Origin: Burkholderiaceae bacterium
GTDB taxonomy: Bacteria; Pseudomonadota; Gammaproteobacteria; Burkholderiales; Burkholderiaceae_D
DNA length: 64,000 bases
Reading direction: 5' to 3'
NCBI GenBank assembly: GCA_031291325.1
Contig: JARLJG010000050.1
Location: 1-64,000, forward strand
The position numbers and the translations under genes are program-made. Below the pieces are notes generated by a model that made no database searches, was not told the origin of the DNA, and worked only from the letters and a program-made list of their open reading frames with translations. Below, in pieces: positions 17,852 to 26,200 of the stretch (within the stretch, counting starts at the first letter, position 1; every line of letters begins with the position of its first letter).

Positions 17852-17902
17852 GCGTATTGCGTCAATTTGCGATTCGTCGACCGATTTTGATTACGATCCG
17901 AC

Positions 17903-17937
17903 TGTCACAGAATGGAGCAATTGATACAACTTGGAAC
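17903..17937 (-). promoter_or_regulatory. Tandem activator sites of the nine-gene operon
   Basis: Minus strand GTTCCAAGTTGTATCA (17937-17922) and GCTCCATTCTGTGACA (17918-17903), start to start 19 bp, the same spacing as before exaC. They match the shared motif at 13 and 12 of 16 positions against the DUF779 site. Confidence 0.6.
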
Positions 17938-17985
17938 AATCGAGACTGTGCCAGTCTGCGATTGATCTACAAAAACATCCGCGCT

Positions 17986-18023
17986 AAAAAAAAGTCGATG
18001 ACACGCGCCTGGCGGTCATCGAC
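17986..18023 (-). terminator. Terminator after the PQQ dehydrogenase gene
   Basis: Inverted repeat GTCGATGAC / GTCATCGAC (nine-base arms, 12-base loop), followed on the minus strand by a run of T (plus-strand A run at about 17986-17993). It lies 66 bp after the stop codon. Confidence 0.8.
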
Positions 18024-18089
18024 TGAACATTCTCTTTGTTATTTACAGGATGTTCGAGCTTACCCAAAGAGAACGAGAGAGACACATGT

Positions 18090-19829
18090 TTACTTGGAGA
18101 GCTTGAAGACCCAGACCGATCCGCCTTGTTCCAGATAGCTTACTTTCTTGCCCACTTCGCCACCCCACAGAGGCACTGCGCCGCCCCAACCGGCGACGAC
18201 CGCGATGTATTGCTCGTTGCCTTCTTTCCACGTTACTGGCGAAGCGACGATGCCGGTGCCGACCTGGAATTTCCAGAGTTCCTTGCCGGTTTTCGCGTCC
18301 AGCGCTTTCAGGTAACCTTCCGGCGTGCCGTAGAACACCAGGTCGCCAGCCGTCGCCATCGCGCCGCCCCACAGCGGCGCCTTGTTCTTCACTTCCCAGA
18401 CCTTCTTGCCGGTCTTGGGATCGAACGCGCGCAGTGCACCGATATAGTCGTCGTAGATCGGCTTGATGGTAAAGCCCGCGCCCAGGAATGCAGAGCCTTT
18501 CTTGTACGATACCGGCTCGTTCCAGATATCCATGCCCCATTCGTTGGCCGGCACATAGAACAGTTTGGTGGCAGGGCTATACGCCATCGCCTGTTGGTTC
18601 TTGCCGCCGAGGAAGGAAGGTGCGGTAAATACCACCGAACCCTTGGCGCCGTCGGCCCCCTTGGTCGGATCGCCGGGACGATTATCCTCGATCCAGTTCG
18701 GGCGTCCGGTTTTCAGGTCGATGCTGCTGGCCCAGGTGATTTTGTTGACGAAGGGGAAGGCGTTTTCCAGCTTGCCGGTTTTCGCATCGTTCAGATAAAA
18801 GAAGCCGTTCTTGTCGGCATGGGCAGTCGTGCGTTTGCCGTCCATGTCGAACAAGACGATTTCGGTCATGCTATCGTAGTCCCAGCCGTCATGCGGTGTG
18901 GTTTGATAGTGCCAGACGATCTTGCCGGAATCGACGTCGATGGCCACGATCGAGGCGGAAAACAGGTTGTCGCCAGGACGCAGGTGGCTGTTCCACGGAC
19001 CGGGATTGCCGGTGCCGAAATAGACCAGGTTGGTTTTCGGATCATAAGAACCGCCATTCCACGGTGCTGCGCCGCCGTTCTTCCAGGTGTCGCCAACCCA
19101 GGTCTGGTTGAGTGTGCCGGAAATTTCGTTCTCGATCGCCTTGCCATCCTGGTCGTACTTATAGCCCATGTAACCTTCGACCGTCGGGCGCGACCATACC
19201 AGCTTGCCGGTGCGCGGGTCGCGCGCTTCGACGCGTCCGACCACGCCGAATTCGCCGCCTGCAACACCAGTCACCAGCAAGCCTTTGGCAATCAGCGGAG
19301 CCGCCGTGGCGGAATAACCGGCAGCATAGTCGTCGATCTTGTCCTTCCAGACAATCTTGCCTGTCGCTTGATCGAGCGCAACCAGTTGCGCATCCAGCGT
19401 CGCGAAAATCACCAGGTTGTCGAACAATGCTGCGCCGCGATTGACCACGTCGCAGCACGGCATCATGCCGGCTGGCAATTTATGCTCATACTTCCACAAT
19501 TTTTCGCCGGTCTTCGCATCCAGCGCAAAAATGCGCGAATACGAGCCCGTCACAAACATCCTGCCGTCGTGAACCACCGCTTGCGACTCTTGCCCGCGCT
19601 GCTTTTCGCCGCCGAACGAGAACGACCAGGCCGGCACCAGCTTGGAGACGTTCTTCGCGTTGACTATCGTCAGTGGCGAATATTGCTGCGTCGATTGTCC
19701 CATGTGCGCCGCGATGACTTCGGTGCTGGGATTGGCCTCAATCATTTCCTCCGTTACGCCGGTTGCGTGCGCGGCCAGGGCGCTCGCCAGTGTAATTCCG
19801 ACTATCGAACCTGCTAATTTCTTGTACAT
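18090..19829 (-). CDS. PQQ-dependent alcohol dehydrogenase, lanthanide (PedH/XoxF-like) type
   Basis: A 579-residue periplasmic quinoprotein oxidising primary alcohols and passing electrons to cytochrome c. It has a signal peptide ([20 protein letters not shown]) and the eight-bladed propeller with W-motif repeats such as [29 protein letters not shown] and [13 protein letters not shown]. The vicinal disulfide is C125-C126 (MMPCCDVV). The active site reads W316-D317-Y318-D319: the Asp two residues after the catalytic Asp is the mark of lanthanide-dependent enzymes, where calcium enzymes have Ala, Ser or Thr. The segments [20 protein letters not shown] (in part) and [15 protein letters not shown] resemble PedH. 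It has its own sigma-54 promoter and activator sites, and a terminator follows. Ethanol-type rather than strictly methanol substrates are likely, since no xoxG/mxa genes are near. Confidence 0.92.
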   Translation of the reverse strand: MYKKLAGSIVGITLASALAAHATGVTEEMIEANPSTEVIAAHMGQSTQQYSPLTIVNAKNVSKLVPAWSFSFGGEKQRGQESQAVVHDGRMFVTGSYSRIFALDAKTGEKLWKYEHKLPAGMMPCCDVVNRGAALFDNLVIFATLDAQLVALDQATGKIVWKDKIDDYAAGYSATAAPLIAKGLLVTGVAGGEFGVVGRVEARDPRTGKLVWSRPTVEGYMGYKYDQDGKAIENEISGTLNQTWVGDTWKNGGAAPWNGGSYDPKTNLVYFGTGNPGPWNSHLRPGDNLFSASIVAIDVDSGKIVWHYQTTPHDGWDYDSMTEIVLFDMDGKRTTAHADKNGFFYLNDAKTGKLENAFPFVNKITWASSIDLKTGRPNWIEDNRPGDPTKGADGAKGSVVFTAPSFLGGKNQQAMAYSPATKLFYVPANEWGMDIWNEPVSYKKGSAFLGAGFTIKPIYDDYIGALRAFDPKTGKKVWEVKNKAPLWGGAMATAGDLVFYGTPEGYLKALDAKTGKELWKFQVGTGIVASPVTWKEGNEQYIAVVAGWGGAVPLWGGEVGKKVSYLEQGGSVWVFKLSK

Positions 19830-19887
19830 TTCGTCTCCCTTTTTAAATGGAACAATCGTTCTCGCATCTACAACTATCAATCGCTAC

Positions 19888-19902
19888 GCAAGGCGCATGC
19901 CA
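19888..19902 (-). promoter_or_regulatory. Sigma-54 (-24/-12) promoter of the PQQ dehydrogenase
   Basis: Minus strand TGGCATGCGCCTTGC: TGGCAT-N5-TTGC with exact GG-N10-GC spacing, 59 bp before the start at 19829. Confidence 0.8.
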
Positions 19903-19964
19903 TACTACAAATTCCTTGCTTGCGTAGTAAATTCAATAGAACTTCATAATTTCCGCAAACCACC

Positions 19965-19999
19965 TGCATCAAAACAGACCAACTGTGACAAAACTGAAC
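19965..19999 (-). promoter_or_regulatory. Tandem activator sites of the PQQ dehydrogenase
   Basis: Minus strand GTTCAGTTTTGTCACA (19999-19984) and a weaker GGTCTGTTTTGATGCA (19980-19965), start to start 19 bp. The first shares GTTCAGTT and the ACA end with the second exaC site. They lie 63 bp upstream of the -24 element. Confidence 0.55.
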
Positions 20000-20030
20000 G
20001 ACACAGATAGGACATTTCCAGGAATCGGTT

Positions 20031-20858
20031 TCAAGGCTTGGCGACTCGGACGCCGTACTTGGCAAATATCTTTTCCATGTCGCCGGAAGCAAACAAGGCA
20101 TTGGTTGCGTCCTGCAACTGCTTGGCAAGATCGGCTTCGTCTTTCTTGACTGCCATGCCGACATTCCAGCCTTGACGCGGCAGGCGCGCAAACGCCACTT
20201 CTTCGACCGGGAATTCCGGGTTGCCCTTGAAAACCGATTCGATCTCCGAGACGTTTGCCATCACCGCGTCGATTTCCCCGGCCTTGAGCTTTTCCAAGGC
20301 TTCGATCGCGCTGCCATAGATCTTTACCGCCTCGCGAAATTTGCCGTTTTGTTCGCCCAGCAGAATCGCTGAAGAAATCGAATCGCCGTCGACGCCAATC
20401 TTTTTCCCGAGCAGCGAATCGATGCCGTCGAACTCGGGAACCGTTTTCGCGCTGCGCACCAGGCGCACGGTATCGTGGTAATACGGTGCGAAAATCCGCA
20501 CTTGTTCGTTGGCCGCCATCAGTCGGTTGTCAACCGGGACATGCAACATCACATCGGCCGGGCCGTAACCGAGGTAATGACCTTTCCAGACCATGTTGCG
20601 CAGATCGTCGTTAAGATCGTCGCCGGCCTTGAACGGCAACAGGCTCAACCGCATTCCCATCTTGTCGGCCAAGGCCCTCGCCAGATCGACATCGATGCCG
20701 GCGCCGTTCGCCGAAAACGGCGCGAAATCCGTGTACACCGCAACCTTTAGCACGGCGGACGGCTCGCCTTTGTCCTGCGCCGGATCGGCCAGCGAGGTTG
20801 CACTTACAAAGAGACAACAAACGAGCGCCAACACGAAACGGCGCGAATGATTAAACAT
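20031..20858 (-). CDS. Quinoprotein-dehydrogenase-associated periplasmic binding protein (PedG/XoxJ-like)
   Basis: A 275-residue exported protein, start at 20858 supported by GGAGGGAAATGCC. Signal peptide RRFVLALVCCLFVSATSLA, then VLKVAVYTDFAPFSANGAG and GIDVDLARALADKMGMRLS, the pattern of solute-binding protein family 3. The branch is the one encoded beside quinoprotein dehydrogenases (MoxJ/XoxJ/PedG), which is thought to help maturation or activation of the dehydrogenase rather than transport; DVMLHVPVDNRL is a characteristic segment. It lies 175 bp downstream of the cytochrome c gene on the same strand and 200 bp upstream of the dehydrogenase; I find no sigma-54 site of its own, so read-through from the cytochrome promoter is likely. 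Confidence 0.88.
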   Translation of the reverse strand: MFNHSRRFVLALVCCLFVSATSLADPAQDKGEPSAVLKVAVYTDFAPFSANGAGIDVDLARALADKMGMRLSLLPFKAGDDLNDDLRNMVWKGHYLGYGPADVMLHVPVDNRLMAANEQVRIFAPYYHDTVRLVRSAKTVPEFDGIDSLLGKKIGVDGDSISSAILLGEQNGKFREAVKIYGSAIEALEKLKAGEIDAVMANVSEIESVFKGNPEFPVEEVAFARLPRQGWNVGMAVKKDEADLAKQLQDATNALFASGDMEKIFAKYGVRVAKP

Positions 20859-20881
20859 GGCATTTCCCTCCACAATTGATC

Positions 20882-20899
20882 TTGTTTTAGTTAAAACAA
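20882..20899. repeat. Perfect dyad TTGTTTTA-gt-TAAAACAA
   Basis: Perfect inverted repeat with eight-base arms and two-base centre in the gap between the cytochrome c gene and the binding-protein gene. Weak AT-rich stem, so an operator is more likely than a terminator. Confidence 0.5.
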
Positions 20900-21033
20900 T
20901 GGGGCGCATGCCGCAACATGCGCATCGAAACGCTTGCGCGCAAGTCAGGGAGCGGACATGTGCATAAATACATCGAGCACCGCCCACTCATGATTGCGCG
21001 CCCTTGGCAATTCTTCGCGGCGCCTTGGATCGT

Positions 21034-21507
21034 CTACTCGACTTCGCGCCGTGTTTCCAGGTAGGCCTTGATCGCCCAAATCGCTTCCTGGTTGAAGACC
21101 TTTTCAAAAGGAGGCATGTAGACCGTGCCATTGCGCACCTTGCCTTGCTGCACCGAAGAAACGAAATAGGCGTCGACTTCCTTGTAGCAAGCCTGCTTTT
21201 TCGCTTCGTTTTTCAGCTCCATGCAATCGGCATCCAGGTGGCGCAAGTCCGGCGACATGCCGCCCGACACCGCATCCAGTCCGTGGCAACGGGCGCAGTT
21301 CTGTGTGTAAGCAGAGGAACCGACCTTGATCGCTTCGGGCAAGCCGCTATAGGGATTTTCCGCACGCAATGAGTCTCCCAACGGCGGCAGGGTCGAGGTA
21401 TCGACCGAATGTGGAATTACATCGCCGTGGGCAAGGGTATGCGTGGGTGCGAGCGCGCCAGCGCCAACTAATAAACAGATGGCAACGAGGGTGGCGTTGA
21501 TTTTCAT
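21034..21507 (-). CDS. pedF: Cytochrome c-550, PedF-like
   Basis: A 157-residue periplasmic cytochrome c, probable electron acceptor of the PQQ dehydrogenase. The start at 21507 has CAGGAGACTTGC upstream and opens a signal peptide (MKINATLVAICLLVGAGALA). One heme site CARCH (in QNCARCHGLDAV) is present, and the distal Met is probably in GTVYMPPFEKVF. Two further Cys (DADCMEL and KQACYKEVD) fit the four-cysteine PedF type from ethanol oxidation clusters. A near-perfect sigma-54 promoter lies 42 bp upstream. The gene is divergent from the AcoR-like activator. Confidence 0.88.
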   Translation of the reverse strand: MKINATLVAICLLVGAGALAPTHTLAHGDVIPHSVDTSTLPPLGDSLRAENPYSGLPEAIKVGSSAYTQNCARCHGLDAVSGGMSPDLRHLDADCMELKNEAKKQACYKEVDAYFVSSVQQGKVRNGTVYMPPFEKVFNQEAIWAIKAYLETRREVE

Positions 21508-21548
21508 GCAAAGTCTCCTGTAGGTTATCAATTGTGGGGAGACCTAAG

Positions 21549-21563
21549 GCAATTGGCATGCCA
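21549..21563 (-). promoter_or_regulatory. Sigma-54 (-24/-12) promoter of cytochrome c gene
   Basis: Minus strand TGGCATGCCAATTGC: TGGCAT-N5-TTGC, exact GG-N10-GC spacing, 42 bp before the start at 21507. Confidence 0.8.
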
Positions 21564-21710
21564 AGCAAAATTGAACGCGCATCGGTTGGCAATTCCGTAT
21601 CAAAACTCACTTGTATCGCCCGCCCGAAGCGCGTAGTATCAGCCAGACGCGATTTCCTTGCGCGAATCGTCTGGCGTTGCGGTGGACGAATCGATACCAG
21701 ATAATCGGGT

Positions 21711-21727
21711 TGTTCCAATTCGGAACA
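21711..21727. promoter_or_regulatory. Perfect palindrome TGTTCC-N5-GGAACA, activator site
   Basis: TGTTCCAATTCGGAACA, six-base perfect arms. Read on the minus strand it matches the shared motif at 13 of 16 positions (GTTCCGAATTGGAACA). It lies 148 bp upstream of the cytochrome c promoter and 116 bp before the activator gene, so it could serve both activation and autoregulation. Confidence 0.65.
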
Positions 21728-21842
21728 GGAAAACATAAAACAGGCGTTACATTAATGAACAGCCTGAAATAAGAAGATGGGCAATTTTTAGAAAATGCCC
21801 AGATGTGATTTTGTCCTTGTGGGAGACAAAAGGAACTCAATC

Positions 21843-23879
21843 ATGATACGGTTAATGGATCAGGATTTACGTTACACGAAAAATAGCGAGTCTTCAGGAT
21901 CGGCATCCCCTGCTGGAAATGGGCTGTCGTCGCATGGTGGCACGGTTTTTGCGCATGATGATCCCATCATGATAGAAGAATCGCATCGTCGATCCGCCGC
22001 ATTCGGCCTTACCGAAGATATGAAGCCCGAGTTCAGCCCTATGGGCCGAACCGACTTGTCGCTACTGATTGCCCAAAACCAACTGTTGCACACGCATGCA
22101 GTGCCGGTGATGGAAACGCTCTACGAGCAAATCATCAATACCCATAACATGGTGTTATTGACCGATGCGCACGGAATGATCGTGCACACGCTGGGCGACG
22201 ACGATTTCCTCGAAAAAGCCAATCGCGTTGCCTTGAGTCCGGGTGTCGCCTGGTCGGAGCAAAGCAAGGGGACCAATGCGATCGGCACCGCAATCGCCGA
22301 GCAAAAGCCGACCATGGTGCATGCCGGCGAACACTATCTGCGCGCCAATCATTTTCTTACTTGCTCGGCCGCGCCGATCCTCGATCACCAGGGCAAAGTA
22401 ATCGGCGTGCTCGATGTCACCGGCGATCAGCGCAGCTATCACAAGCACACGATGGCCCTGGTGCGCATGTCGGCGCAAATGGTCGAGAATCAATTGTTTG
22501 CGGCGGCCTTCCAGGATGCAATTACGCTGCATTTCCATCCGCGCCCGGAATTCATCGGCACTTTGATGGAGGGTATTGCATCGTTTACACCGGGTGGACG
22601 CTTTTTATCGGCCAACCGGATCGGCCTGTTCCAATTGGGCCTGTCGCTGGTGGCGCTGCAATCGCACACCTTCAGTTCGCTATTCGGCCTGCCGGTTTCC
22701 GCCTTGTTCGACCATTACCGCACTGCAGCACCGGGACTGCTCGACCTGTGCTTGAACAATGGCGTGCGCGTTTGCGGACGCGCGCAATTGCGTCTCACCA
22801 ATAATATATTTCAACATGTCGCCGAGGCGAACGGCAAGCCGCCCGAAGCAAACACGCCTCAGCCAGCGCAGCAATCCGATGCCGGTCGCCATGCCGAACA
22901 GACGAGGCGGCGTCTCTCCGGTTTGCGCTACCTCAATACCGGCGATCCGCAGGTCGCCACGGTAATCGACAAGGTTCAAAAGGTGCTCGGGCGCGACATC
23001 GCGATTCTGATCGTGGGGGAAACCGGCACCGGCAAGGAATTGCTGGCACAGGCTATCCACAACGATTCTCCGCGCGCCAAGGGACCGTTCGTGGCGGTCA
23101 ATTGCGCGTCGATACCGGAAACCCTGATCGAATCCGAGTTGTTCGGCTATGAAGACGGCGCGTTTACCGGCTCGCGCAAGAAAGGCAGCATCGGCAAGAT
23201 TCTGCAAGCCAATGGCGGCACGCTTTTCCTCGACGAAATCGGCGACATGCCGCTCGGTTTGCAGGCGCGCCTGTTGCGCGTGCTGCAGGAACGCATGGTC
23301 ACGCCGCTGGGCAGCACCAAATCGATCACCGTCAACGTCGAGTTGATTTGCGCGACCAACCGCAATCTGCGCGAGCTGATCGCCCGCGGCGAATTCCGCG
23401 AAGACCTGTATTACCGCATGAACGGCCTGGTGGTAAAACTGCCGCCGCTACGCGATCGCACCGATATCGAACCTGTCATCGACAAGATTCTTGCGGCTGA
23501 AGCGCGAGACGTGCCGCACACGGTATCTCCCGAGATCATGGCGCTATTCAAGAAACACAATTGGCCGGGAAACTTCCGCCAATTGACCAATCTCTTGCGC
23601 ACGGCCATGATCATGGCCGGACAGGAACATGAGATCCGCCTAGAGCATTTGCCGGACGATTTCCTCGACGATGTCGAGACTGCCGCAGTGCAAAGCGCAC
23701 ACCCGCCCGAACCGCCAAGCCACAGTCAGTTGATCGTCGGCGACGCCAATCTCGAAGACGTAAAACTCTCCGCCATTCAAAAAGCGCTGGAGGCGAGCGA
23801 CGGCAATGTGTCGGCTGCGGCCAAAACGCTGGGCGTGTCGCGCAATACCATTTACCGCAAAATCATGCAAAAGAAATAG
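21843..23879 (+). CDS. AcoR-family sigma-54-dependent activator
   Basis: A 678-residue activator. N-terminal GAF-type sensor (about 80-230: LLTDAHGMIVHTLGDDDFLE, GTNAIGTAIAEQKPTMVHAG), the AcoR-like arrangement that senses acetoin, aldehydes or alcohol-related signals; then an AAA+ domain with Walker A GETGTGKE (392-399), the sigma-54 contact loop GAFTGS (439-444, canonical GAFTGA), and GGTLFLDEIGDMP; then a Fis-type HTH at the end (NVSAAAKTLGVSRNTIYRKI). The start at 21843 follows AAAAGGAACTCAATC; 21855 is possible. It is the only sigma-54 activator in the window and sits between sigma-54 promoters, so it probably controls all six of them. Divergent from the cytochrome gene, with the palindrome at 21711-21727 between. 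Confidence 0.92.
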   Translation: MIRLMDQDLRYTKNSESSGSASPAGNGLSSHGGTVFAHDDPIMIEESHRRSAAFGLTEDMKPEFSPMGRTDLSLLIAQNQLLHTHAVPVMETLYEQIINTHNMVLLTDAHGMIVHTLGDDDFLEKANRVALSPGVAWSEQSKGTNAIGTAIAEQKPTMVHAGEHYLRANHFLTCSAAPILDHQGKVIGVLDVTGDQRSYHKHTMALVRMSAQMVENQLFAAAFQDAITLHFHPRPEFIGTLMEGIASFTPGGRFLSANRIGLFQLGLSLVALQSHTFSSLFGLPVSALFDHYRTAAPGLLDLCLNNGVRVCGRAQLRLTNNIFQHVAEANGKPPEANTPQPAQQSDAGRHAEQTRRRLSGLRYLNTGDPQVATVIDKVQKVLGRDIAILIVGETGTGKELLAQAIHNDSPRAKGPFVAVNCASIPETLIESELFGYEDGAFTGSRKKGSIGKILQANGGTLFLDEIGDMPLGLQARLLRVLQERMVTPLGSTKSITVNVELICATNRNLRELIARGEFREDLYYRMNGLVVKLPPLRDRTDIEPVIDKILAAEARDVPHTVSPEIMALFKKHNWPGNFRQLTNLLRTAMIMAGQEHEIRLEHLPDDFLDDVETAAVQSAHPPEPPSHSQLIVGDANLEDVKLSAIQKALEASDGNVSAAAKTLGVSRNTIYRKIMQKK

Positions 23880-23988
23880 CTGCATGTTTTGCGGCGCGGC
23901 ATTTCTCGAAGACTACGCTGTTCCGATTTCGCTATCAAGCGATCCGCGCTCCGTTTATCTAAAGCGTCGGCGCTATCCATAGTAGTTG

Positions 23989-24003
23989 TGGCATGCAATT
24001 TGC
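23989..24003 (+). promoter_or_regulatory. Sigma-54 (-24/-12) promoter of the TonB receptor gene
   Basis: TGGCATGCAATTTGC: TGGCAT-N5-TTGC with exact GG-N10-GC spacing. It lies 61 bp before the start at 24065. A half-site TGTTCC occurs at 23920-23925 but a full activator site is not clear. Confidence 0.78.
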
Positions 24004-24064
24004 TGAAGGTTGGATACAGGTCACCCTATCCACTGCAGCATCTTCACTCGCCACTACTAATACT

Positions 24065-26200
24065 ATGAGTAAATCTGTTTTCGACAACGCTGCCAAGGCA
24101 ATTCGCCGCTGCGGCGGTTCTACGGCTGCGCTTTTCGTGCTGGGCACACTTTCGGCGATGACCGAGGTCGATGCGCAAGAGAATCCGCTCGACACGGTGG
24201 TCGTCTCTGCCAATCGCAGCGAGCAACGCATCTTCGACACCGCCGCTTCCATCAGCGTCGTCAACGCGCAGCAGATCCATGACGGGCAAGCGGAAGAAAA
24301 CGTCTCCGAGCCGCTCGAACGGGTGCCCGGAATTTTTGCGCTGAATCGCCAGAACTATGCGCAAGACCTGCTGATTTCGTCGCGCGGCTTCGGCGCCAAT
24401 TCCAGTTTCGGCGCGCGCGGCATCAAGATCATCGTGGACGGCATTCCCGGCACGGTGGCCGACGGCCAGGGCCAGATTTCGCATATCGATCTGGCGTCGG
24501 CCGATCGCGTGGAAGTCATGCGCGGCCCGTTTTCGGTCCTCTACGGCAACTCGGCGGGCGGCGTCGTCAACGTCTCGTCGGAAAGCGGCAAGCCAGGCGC
24601 CGAAGCGACGCCATACTTTTCCGTTGGCTCTTACGGCCAGCTCAAATACGGCCTCAAAGTCGATGGTGACCAGAACAACGTCAACTACCTGCTCGATGCC
24701 GGCTCCTTGCATACCGACGGCTACCGTGACCATAGCAGCGCCGACCGCGAAAACTATAACGTCAAGCTGGTTTTCAAGATCGGCGCAGATACCTCGTTAA
24801 AGCTGGTCGCCAACAGCGTCAATCTGAGCGCCCAGGATGCGCTCGGCTTGACCGCGTCGCAGTTGCAAGGCAATGCGCGCGCCGCCGGCACCGGCGCCCT
24901 TTCATACGACACCCGCAAAAGCGTCGACCAGACGCAAGGCGGCCTGGTGTTGACGCAGCGCCTCGGCGCAGACGATACGCTAACCCTGGCCCCGTATGAC
25001 GGCGAGCGCCATACGATCCAATACCTGGCTTCGGGAGTCAACGGCGTGGTGAACCTGCAGCGCGACTTTTATGGCATGAACAGCTACTGGCTGCATACGG
25101 CGCAGGTGGCCGGCATGCCGTTCAAGCTGGTTGCCGGCGTCGACGGCAACGAGAACCAGGATCATCGCTTGACGTTTACCAATTCCGGCGGCGAAGCGCT
25201 GGCCGCAGCGACCGATCAGAATTATTCGATGGAGGCGCGCAATCTCGACTTCTACCTGCAGGGCGAGCTGCGTCCAAGCGAGCGCATCGCCCTCACTGCC
25301 GGCGCGCGCCAATCGGACACCACCTTGAGTTCGGAGAGCAACAACACGTTGCCGAGCCTCGGTTCGCACACCTATCAGGCGGCGACCGGCATGCTCTCCG
25401 CGCAATATTATGCGCAAGAGGACACCAATGTCTATATTTCCTATGGCTCCGGGTTCGATACGCCGACGCTGAACCAGATCATTTACAGCCCAAGCTATGT
25501 GAATTACGGCGGCAAAAATACCGGCAATATCGGCATCGACGCAGCGCGCACGCAGCAAGTCGAAATCGGTTTGAAGAGCAAACTTTCCAGCACCGCCCAA
25601 CTCGATGTCGCATTATTCGACGCCGACACCACCAACGATATCGTGATCGCTTCCAGCAATGGCGGCAAGACTGCCTATATGAATGCGCCGAAGACCAATC
25701 GGCGGGGACTGGAATTGAGCGGACAGTGGCAATTGCCGTATCAATTGCAGGCCAGCATCGCCTACACCGCGCTGGACGCCAAGGTGCGCCAGACTTACGT
25801 CGAGAAAATCACCAGCAGCGCTCCCACGGTCACGACTTCTTATTCCGTAAATAGCGGCAACCGCATACCCGGCGTGCCGGATCAGGGACTCTTTGCAGAA
25901 TTGATGTGGCGCAAATCGGACAACGGGCTTGAGTTCGGAGTCGAGGGCAAAGCTGCCGGCAGCATGGCCGCAAACGACTTGAACAAGGCCGACGCCGCCG
26001 GCTACGGGATCATGAATCTACGGGCGATTGCGCGGCAAACCGTCGGCGGCTGGTCTATCTCGGAATTCGCGCGGATCGACAACGTGTTCGACCGTTCCTA
26101 CGTCGGTTCGGTCATCGTCAATCAAGCCAGCAGCCAGTTTTACGAAAGCGCCCCCGGCAGAAATTGGCTGGCCGGCGTCAGGGCTGCCTATCGGTTCTGA
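24065..26200 (+). CDS. TonB-dependent outer-membrane receptor
   Basis: A 711-residue TonB-dependent receptor. The start at 24065 is preferred because the sigma-54 promoter overlaps the longer in-frame start at 23993. Signal peptide about residues 14-36, then a TonB-box-like DTVVVSANR. The plug carries ISVVNAQQIHDGQ, SRGFGANSSFGARGIKIIVD and DRVEVMRGPFSVLYGNSAGG; a 22-stranded barrel follows, ending with a C-terminal Phe (AAYRF). The closest look is to siderophore/metal-complex receptors; the ligand is not readable. Its sigma-54 promoter places it with the alcohol genes, which suggests uptake of a cofactor such as a chelated lanthanide or PQQ. Confidence 0.88.
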   Translation: MSKSVFDNAAKAIRRCGGSTAALFVLGTLSAMTEVDAQENPLDTVVVSANRSEQRIFDTAASISVVNAQQIHDGQAEENVSEPLERVPGIFALNRQNYAQDLLISSRGFGANSSFGARGIKIIVDGIPGTVADGQGQISHIDLASADRVEVMRGPFSVLYGNSAGGVVNVSSESGKPGAEATPYFSVGSYGQLKYGLKVDGDQNNVNYLLDAGSLHTDGYRDHSSADRENYNVKLVFKIGADTSLKLVANSVNLSAQDALGLTASQLQGNARAAGTGALSYDTRKSVDQTQGGLVLTQRLGADDTLTLAPYDGERHTIQYLASGVNGVVNLQRDFYGMNSYWLHTAQVAGMPFKLVAGVDGNENQDHRLTFTNSGGEALAAATDQNYSMEARNLDFYLQGELRPSERIALTAGARQSDTTLSSESNNTLPSLGSHTYQAATGMLSAQYYAQEDTNVYISYGSGFDTPTLNQIIYSPSYVNYGGKNTGNIGIDAARTQQVEIGLKSKLSSTAQLDVALFDADTTNDIVIASSNGGKTAYMNAPKTNRRGLELSGQWQLPYQLQASIAYTALDAKVRQTYVEKITSSAPTVTTSYSVNSGNRIPGVPDQGLFAELMWRKSDNGLEFGVEGKAAGSMAANDLNKADAAGYGIMNLRAIARQTVGGWSISEFARIDNVFDRSYVGSVIVNQASSQFYESAPGRNWLAGVRAAYRF

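Noticed and set aside
18036..19817. Plus-strand open frame opposite the PQQ dehydrogenase
   Set aside because: Antisense of a clear gene; no protein family recognised.
18090..19829. Methanol dehydrogenase XoxF in the strict sense
   Set aside because: The Asp marker is shared, but the neighbours (exaC, DUF779, PedF-like cytochrome, ped-type ABC genes) point to an ethanol/PedH-type enzyme.
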